Below are positions 11,978 through 26,900 of a stretch of 64,000 nucleotides of DNA, piece after piece (positions within the stretch are counted from its first letter, which is position 1; each line of letters starts with the position of its first letter). This stretch comes from Nemertoderma westbladi (lineage: Eukaryota; Xenacoelomorpha; Nemertodermatida; Nemertodermatidae). Below the pieces are notes generated by a model. The model ran no database searches. It was not told where the DNA came from and saw only the letters and a list, made by a program, of their open reading frames with translations. A program made the translations under genes and the position numbers. The DNA is taken from contig JAUCBJ010003055.1 in assembly GCA_032718475.1 (NCBI GenBank), positions 1-64,000 of the forward strand. The letters are read 5' to 3'.

Positions 11978-14900
11978 ATTCAGCCGGTAACTTACCTCTA
12001 TCAGTAACAGACTTTGGGGGCCGCTGTTGTATTTCAGCCTGTAACTTACCTCTATCAGTAACAGACTTTGGGGCCCACTGTTGTATTTCAGCCGGTAACT
12101 TACCTCTATCAGTAACAGACTTTGGGGCCCACTGTTGTATTTCAGCCGGTAACTTACCTCTATCAGTAACAGACTTTGGGGCCCGCTGTTGTATTTCAGC
12201 CGGTAACTTACCTCTATCAGTAACAGACTTTGGGGCCCGCTGTTGTATTTCAGCCGGTAACTTACCTCTATCAGTAACAGACTTTAGGGCCCGCTGTTGT
12301 ATTTCAGCCTGTAACTTACCTCTATCAGTAACAGACTTTGGGGCCCACTGTTGTATTTCAGCCTGTAACTTACCTCTATCAGTAACAGACTTTGGGGCCC
12401 ACTGTTGTATTTCAGCCGGTAACTTACCTCTATCAGTAACAGACTTTGGGGCCCACTGTTGTATTTCAGCCGGTAACTTACCTCTATCAGTAACAGACTT
12501 TGGGGCCCGCTGTTGTATTTCAGCCGGTAACTTACCTCTATCAGTAACAGACTTTGGGGCCCGCTGTTGTATTTCAGCCGGTAACTTACCTCTATCAGTA
12601 ACAGACTTTGGGGCCCACTGTTGTATTTCAGCCGGTAACTTACCTCTATCAGTAACAGACTTTGGGGCCCGCTGTTGTATTTCAGCCGGTAACTTACCTC
12701 TATCAGTAACAGACTTTGGGGCCCACTGTTGTATTTCAGCCGGTAACTTACCTCTATCAGTAACAGACTTTGGGGCCCACTGTTGTATTTCAGCCGGTAA
12801 CTTACCTCTATCAGTAACAGACTTTGGGGCCCGCTGTTGTATTTCAGCCGGTAACTTACCTCTATCAGTAACAGACTTTGGGGCCCACTGTTGTATTTCA
12901 GCCGGTAACTTACCTCTATCAGTAACAGACTTTGGGGCCCGCTGTTGTATTTCAGCCGGTAACTTACCTCTATCAGTAACAGACTTTGGGGCCCGCTGTT
13001 GTATTTCAGGCTGTAACTTACCTCTATCAGTAACAGACTTTGGGGCCCGCTGTTGTATTTCAGCCAGTAACTTACCTCTATCAGTTACAGACTTTAGGGC
13101 CCGCTGTTGTATTTCAGCCACTAACTTACCTCTATCAGTAACAGACTTTGGGGCCCGCTGTTGTATTTCAGCCTGTAACTTACCTCTATCAGTAACAGAC
13201 TTTGGGGCCCGCTGTTGTATTTCAGCCTGTAACTTACCTCTATCAGTAACAGACTTTGGGGCCTGCTGTTGTATTTCAGCCAGTAACTTACCTCTATCAG
13301 TAACAGACTTTGGGGCCCGCTGTTGTATTTCAGCCAGTAACTTACCTCTATCAGTAACAGACTTTGGGGCCCGCTGTTGTATTTCAGCCTGTAACTTACC
13401 TCTATCAGTAACAGACTTTGGGGCCCGCTGTTGTATTTCAGCCGGTAACTTACCTCTATCAGTAACAGACTTTGGGGCCCGCTGTTGTATTTCAGCCTGT
13501 AACTTACCTCTATCAGTAACAGACTTGGGGCCCGCTGTTGTATTTCAGCCTGTAACTTACCTCTATCAGTAACATACTTTGGGGGCCACTGTTGTATTTC
13601 AGCCTGTAACTTACCTCTATCAGTAACAGACTTTGGGGCCCGCTGTTGTATTTCAGCCAGTAACTTACCTCTATCAGTAACAGACTTGGGGCCCGCTGTT
13701 GTATTTCAGCCGGTAACTTACCTATATCAGTAACAGACTTTAGGGCCCGCTGTTGTATTTCAGCCGGTAACTTACCTCTATCAGTAACATACTTTAGGGC
13801 CCGCTGTTGTATTTCAGCCAGTAACTTACCTCTATCAGTAACAGACTTTGGGGGCCGCTGTTGTATTTCAGCCTGTAACTTACCTCTATCAGTAACAGAC
13901 TTTGGGGCCCGCTGTTGTATTTCAGCCTGTAACTTACCTCTATCAGTAATAGACTTTGGGGCCCGCTGTTGTATTTCAGCCTGTAACTTACCTCTATCAG
14001 TAACAGACTTTGGGGCCCGCTGTTGTATTTCAGCCAGTAACTTACCTCTATCAGTAACAGACTTTGGGGCCCGCTGTTGTATTTCAGCCAGTAACTTACC
14101 TCTATCAGTAACAGACTTTGGGGCCCGCTGTTGTATTTCAGCCGGTAACTTACCTCTATCAGTAACAGACTTTAGGGCCCGCTGTTGTATTTCAGCCGGT
14201 AACTTACCTCTATCAGTAACATACTTTAGGGCCCGCTGTTGTATTTCAGCCAGTAACTTACCTCTATCAGTAACAGACTTTGGGGGCCGCTGTTGTATTT
14301 CAGCCTGTAACTTACCTCTATCAGTAACAGACTTTGGGGCCCGCTGTTGTATTTCAGCCTGTAACTTACCTCTATCAGTAACAGACTTTGGGGCCCGCTG
14401 TTGTATTTCAGCCTGTAACTTACCTCTATCAGTAACAGACTTTGGGGCCCGCTGTTGTATTTCAGCCAGTAACTTACCTCTATCAGTAACAGACTTTGGG
14501 GCCCGCTGTTGTATTTCAGCCGGTAACTTACCTCTATCAGTAACAGACTTTAGGGCCCGCTGTTGTATTTCAGCCGGTAACTTACCTCTATCAGTAACAG
14601 ACTTTGGGGCCCGCTGTTGTATTTCAGCCGGTAACTTACCTCTATCAGTAACAGACTTTGGGGCCCGCTGTTGTATTTCAGCCAGTAACTTACCTCTATC
14701 AGTAACAGACTTTAGGGCCCGCTGTTGTATTTCAGCCAGTAACTTACCTCTATCAGTAACAGACTTTAGGGCCCGCTGTTGTATTTCAGCCAGTAACTTA
14801 CCTCTATCAGTAACAGACTTTAGGGCCCGCTGTTGTATTTCAGCCAGTAACTTACCTCTATCAGTAACAGACTTTGGGGCCCGCTGTTGTATTTCAGCCT

Positions 14901-17900
14901 GTAACTTACCTCTATCAGTAACAGACTTTGGGGCCCGCTGTTGTATTTCAGCCAGTAACTTACCTCTATCAGTAACAGACTTTAGGGCCCGCTGTTGTAT
15001 TTCAGCCGGTAACTTACCTCTATCAGTAACAGACTTTGGGGCCCGCTGTTGTATTTCAGCCTGTAACTTACCTCTATCAGTAACAGACTTTGGGGCCCGC
15101 TGTTGTATTTCAGCCTGTAACTTACCTCTATCAGTAACAGACTTTGGGGCCCGCTGTTGTATTTCAGCCTGTAACTTACCTCTATCAGTAACAGACTTTG
15201 GGGCCCGCTGTTGTATTTCAGCCTGTAACTTACCTCTATCAGTAACAGACTTTGGGGCCCGCTGTTGTATTTCAGCCTGTAACTTACCTCTATCAGTAAC
15301 AGACTTTGGGGCCCGCTGTTGTATTTCAGCCGGTAACTTACCTCTATCAGTAACAGACTTTGGGGCCCGCTGTTGTATTTCAGCCTGTAACTTACCTCTA
15401 TCAGTAACAGACTTTGGGGCCCGCTGTTGTATTTCAGCCTGTAACTTACCTCTATCAGTAACAGACTTTGGGGCCCGCTGTTGTATTTCAGCCGGTAACT
15501 TACCTCTATCAGTAACAGACTTTGGGGCCCGCTGTTGTATTTCAGCCTGTAACTTACCTCTATCAGTAACAGACTTTGGGGCCCGCTGTTGTATTTCAGC
15601 CTGTAACTTACCTCTATCAGTAACAGACTTTGGGGCCCGCTGTTGTATTTCAGCCGGTAACTTACCTCTATCAGTAACAGACTTTGGGGCCCGCTGTTGT
15701 ATTTCAGCCGGTAACTTACCTCTATCAGTAACAGACTTTGGGGCCCGCTGTTGTATTTCAGCCTGTAACTTACCTCTATCAGTAACAGACTTTGGGGCCC
15801 GCTGTTGTATTTCAGCCTGTAACTTACCTCTATCAGTAACAGACTTTGGGGCCCGCTGTTGTATTTCAGCCTGTAACTTACCTCTATCAGTAACAGACTT
15901 TGGGGCCCGCTGTTGTATTTCAGCCTGTAACTTACCTCTATCAGTAACAGACTTTGGGGCCCGCTGTTGTATTTCAGCCTGTAACTTACCTCTATCAGTA
16001 ACAGACTTTGGGGCCCGCTGTTGTATTTCAGCCAGTAACTTACCTCTATCAGTAACAGACTTTGGGGCCCGCTGTTGTATTTCAGCCGGTAACTTACCTC
16101 TATCAGTAACAGACTTTAGGGCCCGCTGTTGTATTTCAGCCGGTAACTTACCTCTATCAGTAACAGACTTTAGGGCCCGCTGTTGTATTTCAGCCAGTAA
16201 CTTACCTCTATCAGTAACAGACTTTGGGGCCCGCTGTTGTATTTCAGCCTGTAACTTACCTCTATCAGTAACAGACTTTGGGGCCCGCTGTTGTATTTCA
16301 GCCTGTAACTTACCTCTATCAGTAACAGACTTTGGGGCCCGCTGTTGTATTTCAGCCTGTAACTTACCTCTATCAGTAACAGACTTTAGGGCCCGCTGTT
16401 GTATTTCAGCCAGTAACTTACCTCTATCAGTAACAGACTTTGGGGCCCGCTGTTGTATTTCAGCCTGTAACTTACCTCTATCAGTAACAGACTTTGGGGC
16501 CCGCTGTTGTATTTCAGCCTGTAACTTACCTCTATCAGTAACAGACTTTGGGGCCCGCTGTTGTATTTCAGCCTGTAACTTACCTCTATCAGTAACAGAC
16601 TTTGGGGCCCGCTGTTGTATTTCAGCCGGTAACTTACCTCTATCAGTAACAGACTTTGGGGCCCGCTGTTGTATTTCAGCCTGTAACTTACCTCTATCAG
16701 TAACAGACTTTAGGGCCCGCTGTTGTATTTCAGCCTGTAACTTACCTCTATCAGTAACAGACTTTGGGGCCCGCTGTTGTATTTCAGCCTGTAACTTACC
16801 TCTATCAGTAACAGACTTTGGGGCCCGCTGTTGTATTTCAGCCTGTAACTTACCTCTATCAGTAACAGACTTTGGGGCCCGCTGTTGTATTTCAGCCTGT
16901 AACTTACCTCTATCAGTAACAGACTTTGGGGCCCGCTGTTGTATTTCAGCCTGTAACTTACCTCTATCAGTAACAGACTTTGGGGCCCGCTGTTGTATTT
17001 CAGCCTGTAACTTACCTCTATCAGTAACAGACTTTGGGGCCCGCTGTTGTATTTCAGCCGGTAACTTACCTCTATCAGTAACAGACTTTGGGGCCCGCTG
17101 TTGTATTTCAGCCTGTAACTTACCTCTATCAGTAACAGACTTTGGGGCCCGCTGTTGTATTTCAGCCGGTAACTTACCTCTATCAGTAACAGACTTTGGG
17201 GCCCGCTGTTGTATTTCAGCCAGTAACTTACCTCTATCAGTAACAGACTTTGGGGCCCGCTGTTGTATTTCAGCCGGTAACTTACCTCTATCAGTAACAG
17301 ACTTTAGGGCCCGCTGTTGTATTTCAGCCAGTAACTTACCTCTATCAGTAACAGACTTTGGGGCCCGCTGTTGTATTTCAGCCTGTAACTTACCTCTATC
17401 AGTAACAGACTTTGGGGCCCGCTGTTGTATTTCAGCCGGTAACTTACCTCTATCAGTAACAGACTTTGGGGCCCGCTGTTGTATTTCAGCCTGTAACTTA
17501 CCTCTATCAGTAACAGACTTTGGGGCCCGCTGTTGTATTTCAGCCTGTAACTTACCTCTATCAGTAACAGACTTTGGGGCCCGCTGTTGTATTTCAGCCA
17601 GTAACTTACCTCTATCAGTAACAGACTTTGGGGCCCGCTGTTGTATTTCAGCCGGTAACTTACCTCTATCAGTAACAGACTTTAGGGCCCGCTGTTGTAT
17701 TTCAGCCGGTAACTTACCTCTATCAGTAACAGACTTTGGGGCCCGCTGTTGTATTTCAGCCGGTAACTTACCTCTATCAGTAACAGACTTTAGGGCCCGC
17801 TGTTGTATTTCAGCCGGTAACTTACCTCTATCAGTAACAGACTTTGGGGCCCGCTGTTGTATTTCAGCCAGTAACTTACCTCTATCAGTAACAGACTTTG

Positions 17901-20900
17901 GGGCCCGCTGTTGTATTTCAGCCGGTAACTTACCTCTATCAGTAACAGACTTTAGGGCCCGCTGTTGTATTTCAGCCAGTAACTTACCTCTATCAGTAAC
18001 AGACTTTAGGGCCCGCTGTTGTATTTCAGCCAGTAACTTACCTCTATCAGTAACAGACTTTGGGGCCCGCTGTTGTATTTCAGCCTGTAACTTACCTCTA
18101 TCAGTAACAGACTTTGGGGCCCGCTGTTGTATTTCAGCCTGTAACTTACCTCTATCAGTAACAGACTTTGGGGCCCGCTGTTGTATTTCAGCCTGTAACT
18201 TACCTCTATCAGTAACAGACTTTGGGGCCCGCTGTTGTATTTCAGCCGGTAACTTACCTCTATCAGTAACAGACTTTAGGGCCCGCTGTTGTATTTCAGC
18301 CGGTAACTTACCTCTATCAGTAACAGACTTTAGGGCCCGCTGTTGTATTTCAGCCTGTAACTTACCTCTATCAGTAACAGACTTTGGGGCCCGCTGTTGT
18401 ATTTCAGCCTGTAACTTACCTCTATCAGTAACAGACTTTGGGGCCCGCTGTTGTATTTCAGCCTGTAACTTACCTCTATCAGTAACAGACTTTGGGGCCC
18501 GCTGTTGTATTTCAGCCTGTAACTTACCTCTATCAGTAACAGACTTTGGGGCCCGCTGTTGTATTTCAGCCGGTAACTTACCTCTATCAGTAACAGACTT
18601 TGGGGCCCGCTGTTGTATTTCAGCCTGTAACTTACCTCTATCAGTAACAGACTTTGGGGCCCGCTGTTGTATTTCAGCCTGTAACTTACCTCTATCAGTA
18701 ACAGACTTTGGGGCCCGCTGTTGTATTTCAGCCGGTAACTTACCTCTATCAGTAACAGACTTTGGGGCCCGCTGTTGTATTTCAGCCTGTAACTTACCTC
18801 TATCAGTAACAGACTTTGGGGCCCGCTGTTGTATTTCAGCCGGTAACTTACCTCTATCAGTAACAGACTTTGGGGCCCGCTGTTGTATTTCAGCCAGTAA
18901 CTTACCTCTATCAGTAACAGACTTTGGGGCCCACTGTTGTATTTCAGCCGGTAACTTACCTCTATCAGTAACAGACTTTAGGGCCCGCTGTTGTATTTCA
19001 GCCAGTAACTTACCTCTATCAGTAACAGACTTTGGGGCCCGCTGTTGTATTTCAGCCGTGTAACTTACCTCTATCAGTAACAGACTTTGGGGCCCGCTGT
19101 TGTATTTCAGCCGGTAACTTACCTCTATCAGTAACAGACTTTGGGGCCCACTGTTGTATTTCAGCCTGTAACTTACCTCTATCAGTAACAGACTTTGGGG
19201 CCCGCTGTTGTATTTCAGCCTGTAACTTACCTCTATCAGTAACAGACTTTGGGGCCCGCTGTTGTATTTCAGCCAGTAACTTACCTCTATCAGTAACAGA
19301 CTTTGGGGCCCGCTGTTGTATTTCAGCTGGTAACTTACATCTATCAGTAACAGACTTTAGGGCCCGCTGTTGTATTTCAGTCGGTAACTTACCTCTATCA
19401 GTAACAGACTTTGGGGCCCGCTGTTGTATTTCAGCCGGTAACTTACCTCTATCAGTAACAGACTTTAGGGCCCGCTGTTGTATTTCAGCCGGTAACTTAC
19501 CTCTATCAGTAACAGACTTTAGGGCCCACTGTTGTATTTCAGCCAGTAACTTACCTCTATCAGTAACAGACTTTGGGGCCCGCTGTTGTATTTCAGCCGG
19601 TAACTTACCTCTATCAGTAACAGACTTTAGGGCCCGCTGTTGTATTTCAGCCGGTAACTTACCTCTATCAGTAACAGACTTTAGGGCCCACTGTTGTATT
19701 TCAGCCAGTAACTTACCTCTATCAGTAACAGACTTTAGGGCCTGCTGTTGTATTTCAGCCAGTAACTTACCTCTATCAGTAACAGACTTTGGGGCCCGCT
19801 GTTGTATTTCAGCCTGTAACTTACCTCTATCAGTAACAGACTTTGGGGCCCGCTGTTGTATTTCAGCCTGTAACTTACCTCTATCAGTAACAGACTTTGG
19901 GGCCCGCTGTTGTATTTCAGCCTGTAACTTACCTCTATCAGTAACAGACTTTGGGGCCCGCTGTTGTATTTCAGCCGGTAACTTACCTCTATCAGTAACA
20001 GACTTTGGGGCCTGCTGTTGTATTTCAGCCGGTAACTTACCTCTATCAGTAACAGACTTTAGGGCCCGCTGTTGTATTTCAGCCTGTAACTTACCTCTAT
20101 CAGTAACAGACTTTGGGGCCCGCTGTTGTATTTCAGCCTGTAACTTACCTCTATCAGTAACAGACTTTGGGGCCCGCTGTTGTATTTCAGCCTGTAACTT
20201 ACCTCTATCAGTAACAGACTTTGGGGCCCGCTGTTGTATTTCAGCCTGTAACTTACCTCTATCAGTAACAGACTTTGGGGCCCGCTGTTGTATTTCAGCC
20301 TGTAACTTACCTCTATCAGTAACAGACTTTGGGGCCCGCTGTTGTATTTCAGCCTGTAACTTACCTCTATCAGTAACAGACTTTGGGGCCCGCTGTTGTA
20401 TTTCAGCCTGTAACTTACCTCTATCAGTAACAGACTTTGGGGCCCGCTGTTGTATTTCAGCCTGTAACTTACCTCTATCAGTAACAGACTTTGGGGCCCG
20501 CTGTTGTATTTCAGCCGGTAACTTACCTCTATCAGTAACAGACTTTGGGGCCCGCTGTTGTATTTCAGCCAGTAACTTACCTCTATCAGTAACAGACTTT
20601 GGGGCCCGCTGTTGTATTTCAGCCTGTAACTTACCTCTATCAGTAACAGACTTTGGGGCCCGCTGTTGTATTTCAGCCTGTAACTTACCTATATCAGTAA
20701 CAGACTTTGGGGCCCGCTGTTGTATTTCAGCCTGTAACTTACCTCTATCAGTAACAGACTTTGGGGCCCGCTGTTGTATTTCAGCCTGTAACTTACCTCT
20801 ATCAGTAACAGACTTTGGGGCCCGCTGTTGTATTTCAGCCTGTAGCTTACCTCTATCAGTAACAGACTTTAGGGCCCGCTGTTGTATTTCAGCCTGTAAC

Positions 20901-23900
20901 TTACCTCTATCAGTAACAGACTTTGGGGCCCGCTGTTGTATTTCAGCCTGTAACTTACCTCTATCAGTAACAGACTTTGGGGCCCGCTGTTGTATTTCAG
21001 CCTGTAACTTACCTCTATCAGTAACAGACTTTGGGGCCCGCTGTTGTATTTCAGCCTGTAACTTACCTCTATCAGTAACAGACTTTGGGGCCCGCTGTTG
21101 TATTTCAGCCTGTAACTTACCTCTATCAGTAACAGACTTTGGGGCCCGCTGTTGTATTTCAGCCAGTAACTTACCTCTATCAGTAACAGACTTTAGGGCC
21201 CGCTGTTGTATTTCAGCCAGTAACTTACCTCTATCAGTAACAGACTTTAGGGCCTGCTGTTGTATTTCAGCCAGTAACTTACCTCTATCAGTAACAGACT
21301 TTGGGGCCCGCTGTTGTATTTCAGCCTGTAACTTACCTCTATCAGTAACAGACTTTGGGGCCTGCTGTTGTATTTCAGCCTGTAACTTACCTCTATCAGT
21401 AACAGACTTTGGGGCCCGCTGTTGTATTTCAGCCTGTAACTTACCTCTATCAGTAACAGACTTTGGGGCCCGCTGTTGTATTTCAGCCGGTAACTTACCT
21501 CTATCAGTAACAGACTTTAGGGCCCGCTGTTGTATTTCAGCCGGTAACTTACCTCTATCAGTAACAGACTTTAGGGCCCGCTGTTGTATTTCAGCCTGTA
21601 ACTTACCTCTATCAGTAACAGACTTTGGGGCCCGCTGTTGTATTTCAGCCTGTAACTTACCTCTATCAGTAACAGACTTTGGGGCCCGCTGTTGTATTTC
21701 AGCCTGTAACTTACCTCTATCAGTAACAGACTTTGGGGCCCGCTGTTGTATTTCAGCCTGTAACTTACCTCTATCAGTAACAGACTTTGGGGCCCGCTGT
21801 TGTATTTCAGCCAGTAACTTACCTCTATCAGTAACAGACTTTGGGGCCCGCTGTTGTATTTCAGCCGGTAACTTACCTCTATCAGTAACAAACTTTGGGG
21901 CCCGCTGTTGTATTTCAGCCGGTAACTTACCTCTATCAGTAACAGACTTTGGGGCCCGCTGTTGTATTTCAGCCTGTAACTTACCTCTATCAGTAACAGA
22001 CTTTGGGGCCCGCTGTTGTATTTCAGCCGGTAACTTACCTCTATCAGTAACAGACTTTGGGGCCCGCTGTTGTATTTCAGCCAGTAACTTACCTCTATCA
22101 GTAACAGACTTTGGGGCCCACTGTTGTATTTCAGCCGGTAACTTACCTCTATCAGTAACAGACTTTAGGGCCCGCTGTTGTATTTCAGCCAGTAACTTAC
22201 CTCTATCAGTAACAGACTTTGGGGCCCGCTGTTGTATTTCAGCCTGTAACTTACCTCTATCAGTAACAGACTTTGGGGCCCGCTGTTGTATTTCAGCCGG
22301 TAACTTACCTCTATCAGTAACAGACTTTGGGGCCCACTGTTGTATTTCAGCCAGTAACTTACCTCTATCAGTAACAGACTTTGGGGCCCGCTGTTGTATT
22401 TCAGCCTGTAACTTACCTCTATCAGTAACAGACTTTGGGGCCCGCTGTTGTATTTCAGCCAGTAACTTACCTCTATCAGTAACAGACTTTGGGGCCCGCT
22501 GTTGTATTTCAGCCTGTAACTTACCTCTATCAGTAACAGACTTTAGGGCCCGCTGTTGTATTTCAGCCGGTAACTTACCTCTATCAGTAACAGACTTTGG
22601 GGCCCGCTGTTGTATTACAGCCGGTAACTTACCTCTATCAGTAACAGACTTTAGGGCCCGCTGTTGTATTTCAGCCGGTAACTTACCTCTATCAGTAACA
22701 GACTTTAGGGCCCACTGTTGTATTTCAGCCGGTAACTTACCTCTATCAGTAACAGACTTTGGGGCCCGCTGTTGTATTTCAGCCGGTAACTTACCTCTAT
22801 CAGTAACAGACTTTGGGGCCCGCTGTTGTATTTCAGCCGGTAACTTACCTCTATCAGTAACAGACTTTAGGGCCCGCTGTTGTATTTCAGCCGGTAACTT
22901 ACCTCTATCAGTAACAGACTTTAGGGCCCACTGTTGTATTTCAGCCGGTAACTTACCTCTATCAGTAACAGACTTTGGGGCCCGCTGTTGTATTTCAGCC
23001 GGTAACTTACCTCTATCAGTAACAGACTTTGGGGCCCGCTGTTGTATTTCAGCCGGTAACTTACCTCTATCAGTAACAGACTTTGGGGCCCGCTGTTGTA
23101 TTTCAGCCGGTAACTTACCTCTATCAGTAACAGACTTTAGGGCCCGCTGTTGTATTTCAGCCAGTAACTTACCTCTATCAGTAACAGACTTTAGGGCCCG
23201 CTGTTGTATTTCAGCCAGTAACTTACCTCTATCAGTAACAGACTTTGGGGCCCGCTGTTGTATTTCAGCCGGTAATTTACCTGCTGAAGTAACAGACTTT
23301 AGGGCCCGCTGTTGTATTTCAGCTAGTAACTTACCTCTATCAGTAACAGACTTTAGGGCCCGCTGTTGTATTTCAGCCGGTAACTTACCTCTATCAGTAA
23401 CCGACTTTAGGGCCCGCTGTTGTATTTCAGCCAGTAACTTACCTCTATCAGTAACAGACTTTGGGGCCCGCTATTGTATTTCAGCCAGTAACTTACCTCT
23501 ATCAGTAACAGACTTTGGGGCCCGCTGTTGTATTTCAGCCGGTAACTTACCTCTATCAGTAACAGACTTTAGGGCCCGCTGTTGTATTTCAGCCAGTAAC
23601 TTACCTCTATCAGTAACAGACTTTAGGGCCCGCTGTTGTATTTCAGCCGGTAACTTACCTCTATCAGTAACAGACTTTGGGGCCCGCTGTTGTATTTCAG
23701 CCGGTAATTTACCTGCTGAAGTAACAGACTTTAGGGCCCGCTGTTGTATTTCAGCCAGTAACTTACCTCTATCAGTAACAGACTTTAGGGCCCGCTGTTG
23801 TATTTCAGCCGGTAACTTACCTCTATCAGTAACCGACTTTAGGGCCCGCTGTTGTATTTCAGCCAGTAACTTACCTCTATCAGTAACAGACTTTGGGGCC

Positions 23901-26900
23901 CGCTATTGTATTTCAGCCAGTAACTTACCTCTATCAGTAACAGACTTTGGGGCCCGCTGTTGTATTTCAGCCTGTAACTTACCTCTATCAGTAACAGACT
24001 TTAGGGCCCGCTGTTGTATTTCAGCCGGTAACTTACCTCTATCAGTAACAGACTTTGGGGCCCGCTGTTGTATTTCAGCCGGTAACTTACCTCTATCAGT
24101 AACAGACTTTAGGGCCCGCTGTTGTATTTCAGCCAGTAACTTACCTCTATCAGTAACAGACTTTAGGGCCCGCTGTTGTATTTCAGCCAGTAACTTACCT
24201 CTATCAGTAACAGACTTTGGGGGCCGCTGTTGTATTTCAGCCAGTAACTTACCTCTATCAGAAACAGACTTTGGGGGCCGCTGTTGTATTTCAGCCAGTA
24301 ACTTACCTCTATCAGTAACAGACTTTGGGGCCCGCTGTTGTATTTCAGCCAGTAACTTACCTCTATCAGTAACAGACTTTGGGGGCCGCTGTTGTATTTC
24401 AGCCAGTAACTTACCTCTATCAGTAACAGACTTTGGGGCCCGCTGTTGTATTTCAGCCGGCAAATTACCTCTATCAGTAACAGACTTTAGGGCCCGCTGT
24501 TGTATTTCAGCCAGTAACTTACCTCTATCAGTAACAGACTTTGGGGCCCGCTGTTGTATTTCAGCCGGTAACTTACCTCTATCAGTAACAGACTTTAGGG
24601 CCCGCTGTTGTATTTCAGCCAGTAACTTACCTCTATCAGTAACAGACTTTAGGGCCCGCTGTTGTATTTCAGCCAGTAACTTACCTTTATCAGTAACAGA
24701 CTTTGGGGCCCGCTGTTGTATTTCAGCCGGTAACTTACCTCTATCAGTAACAGACTTTAGGGCCCGCTGTTGTATTTCAGCCAGTAACTTACCTCTATCA
24801 GTAACAGACTTTAGGGCCCGCTGTTGTATTTCAGCCAGTAACTTACCTCTATCAGTAACAGACTTTGGGGGCCGCTGTTGTATTTCAGCCGGTAACTTAC
24901 CTCTATCAGTAACATACTTTGGGGCCCGCTGTTGTATTTCAGCCTGTAACTTACCTCTATCAGTAACAGACTTTGGGGCCCGCTGTTGTATTTCAGCCAG
25001 TAACTTACCTCTATCAGTAACAGACTTTGGGGCCCGCTGTTGTATTTCAGCCGGTAACTTACCTCTATCAGTAACAGACTTTGGGGCCCGCTGTTGTATT
25101 TCAGCCAGTAACTTACCTCTATCAGTAACAGACTTTGGGGGCCGCTGTTGTATTTCAGCCTGTAACTTACCTCTATCAGTAACAGACTTTGGGGCCCGCT
25201 GTTGTATTTCAGCCGGTAACTTACCTCTATCAGTAACAGACTTTAGGGCCCGCTGTTGTATTTCAGCCAGTAACTTACCTCTATCAGTAACAGACTTTAG
25301 GGCCCGCTGTTGTATTTCAGCCAGTAACTTACCTCTATCAGTAACAGACTTTGGGGGCCGCTGTTGTATTTCAGCCGGTAACTTACCTCTATATCAGTAA
25401 CATACTTTGGGGGCCGCTGTTGTATTTCAGCCGGTAACTTACCTCTATATCAGTAACATACTTTGGGGCCCGCTGTTGTATTTCAGCCTGTAACTTACCT
25501 CTATCAGTAACAGACTTTGGGGCCCGCTGTTGTATTTCAGCCGGTAACTTACCTCTATCAGTAACAGACTTTGGGGGCCGCTGTTGTATTTCAGCCGGTA
25601 ACTTACCTCTATCAGTAACAGACTTTGGGGGCCGCTGTTGTATTTCAGCCGGCAAATTACCTCTATCAGTAACAGACTTTAGGGCCCGCTGTTGTATTTC
25701 AGCCAATAACTTACCTCTATCAGTAACAGACTTTGGGGCCCGCTGTTGTATTTCAGCCGGTAACTTACCTCTATCAGTAACAGACTTTAGGGCCCGCTGT
25801 TGTATTTCAGCCAGTAACTTACCTCTATCAGTAACAGACTTTAGGGCCCGCTGTTGTATTTCAGCCAGTAACTTACCTCTATCAGTAACAGACTTTGGGG
25901 CCCGCTGTTGTATTTCAGCCGGTAACTTACCTCTATCAGTAACAGACTTTAGGGCCCGCTGTTGTATTTCAGCCAGTAACTTACCTCTATCAGTAACAGA
26001 CTTTAGGGCCCGCTGTTGTATTTCAGCCAGTAACTTACCTCTATCAGTAACAGACTTTGGGGGCCGCTGTTGTATTTCAGCCGGTAACTTACCTCTATCA
26101 GTAACATACTTTGGGGCCCGCTGTTGTATTTCAGCCGGTAACTTACCTCTATCAGTAACAGACTTTGGGGCCCGCTGTTGTATTTCAGCCAGTAACTTAC
26201 CTCTATCAGTAACAGACTTTGGGGGCCGCTGTTGTATTTCAGCCTGTAACTTACCTCTATCAGTAACAGACTTTGGGGCCCGCTGTTGTATTTCAGCCGG
26301 TAACTTACCTCTATCAGTAACAGACTTTGGGGCCCGCTGTTGTATTTCAGCCTGTAACTTACCTCTATCAGTAACAGACTTTGGGGGCCGCTGTTGTATT
26401 TCAGCCTGTAACTTACCTCTATCAGTAACAGACTTTGGGGCCCGCTGTTGTATTTCAGCCGGTAACTTACCTCTATCAGTAACAGACTTTGGGGCCCGCT
26501 GTTGTATTTCAGCAGGTAACTTACCTCTATCAGTAACAGACTTTGGGGCCCGCTGTTGTATTTCAGCAGGTAACTTACCTCTATCAGTAACAGACTTTGG
26601 GGCCCGCTGTTGTATTTCAGCCTGTAACTTACCTCTATCAGTAACAGACTTCGGGGCCCGCTGTTGTATTTCAGCCTGTAACTTACCTCTATCAGTAACA
26701 GACTTTGGGGCCCGCTGTTGTATTTCAGCCTGTAACTTACCTCTATCAGTAACAGACTTTGGGGCCCGCTGTTGTATTTCAGCCGGTAACTTACCTCTAT
26801 CAGTAACAGACTTCGGGGCCCGCTGTTGTATTTCAGCCTGTAACTTACCTCTATCAGTAACAGACTTTGGGGGCCGCTGTTGTATTTCAGCCAGTAACTT

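Noticed and set aside
19032-25400. 2122-codon plus-strand open frame of NLPLSVTDFGARCCISAG repeats
   Set aside because: It is the antisense of the exon-derived 54-bp array. The unit is a multiple of three and has no stop in this frame, so it stays open by itself. No non-repeat coding part, promoter or splice site belongs to it.
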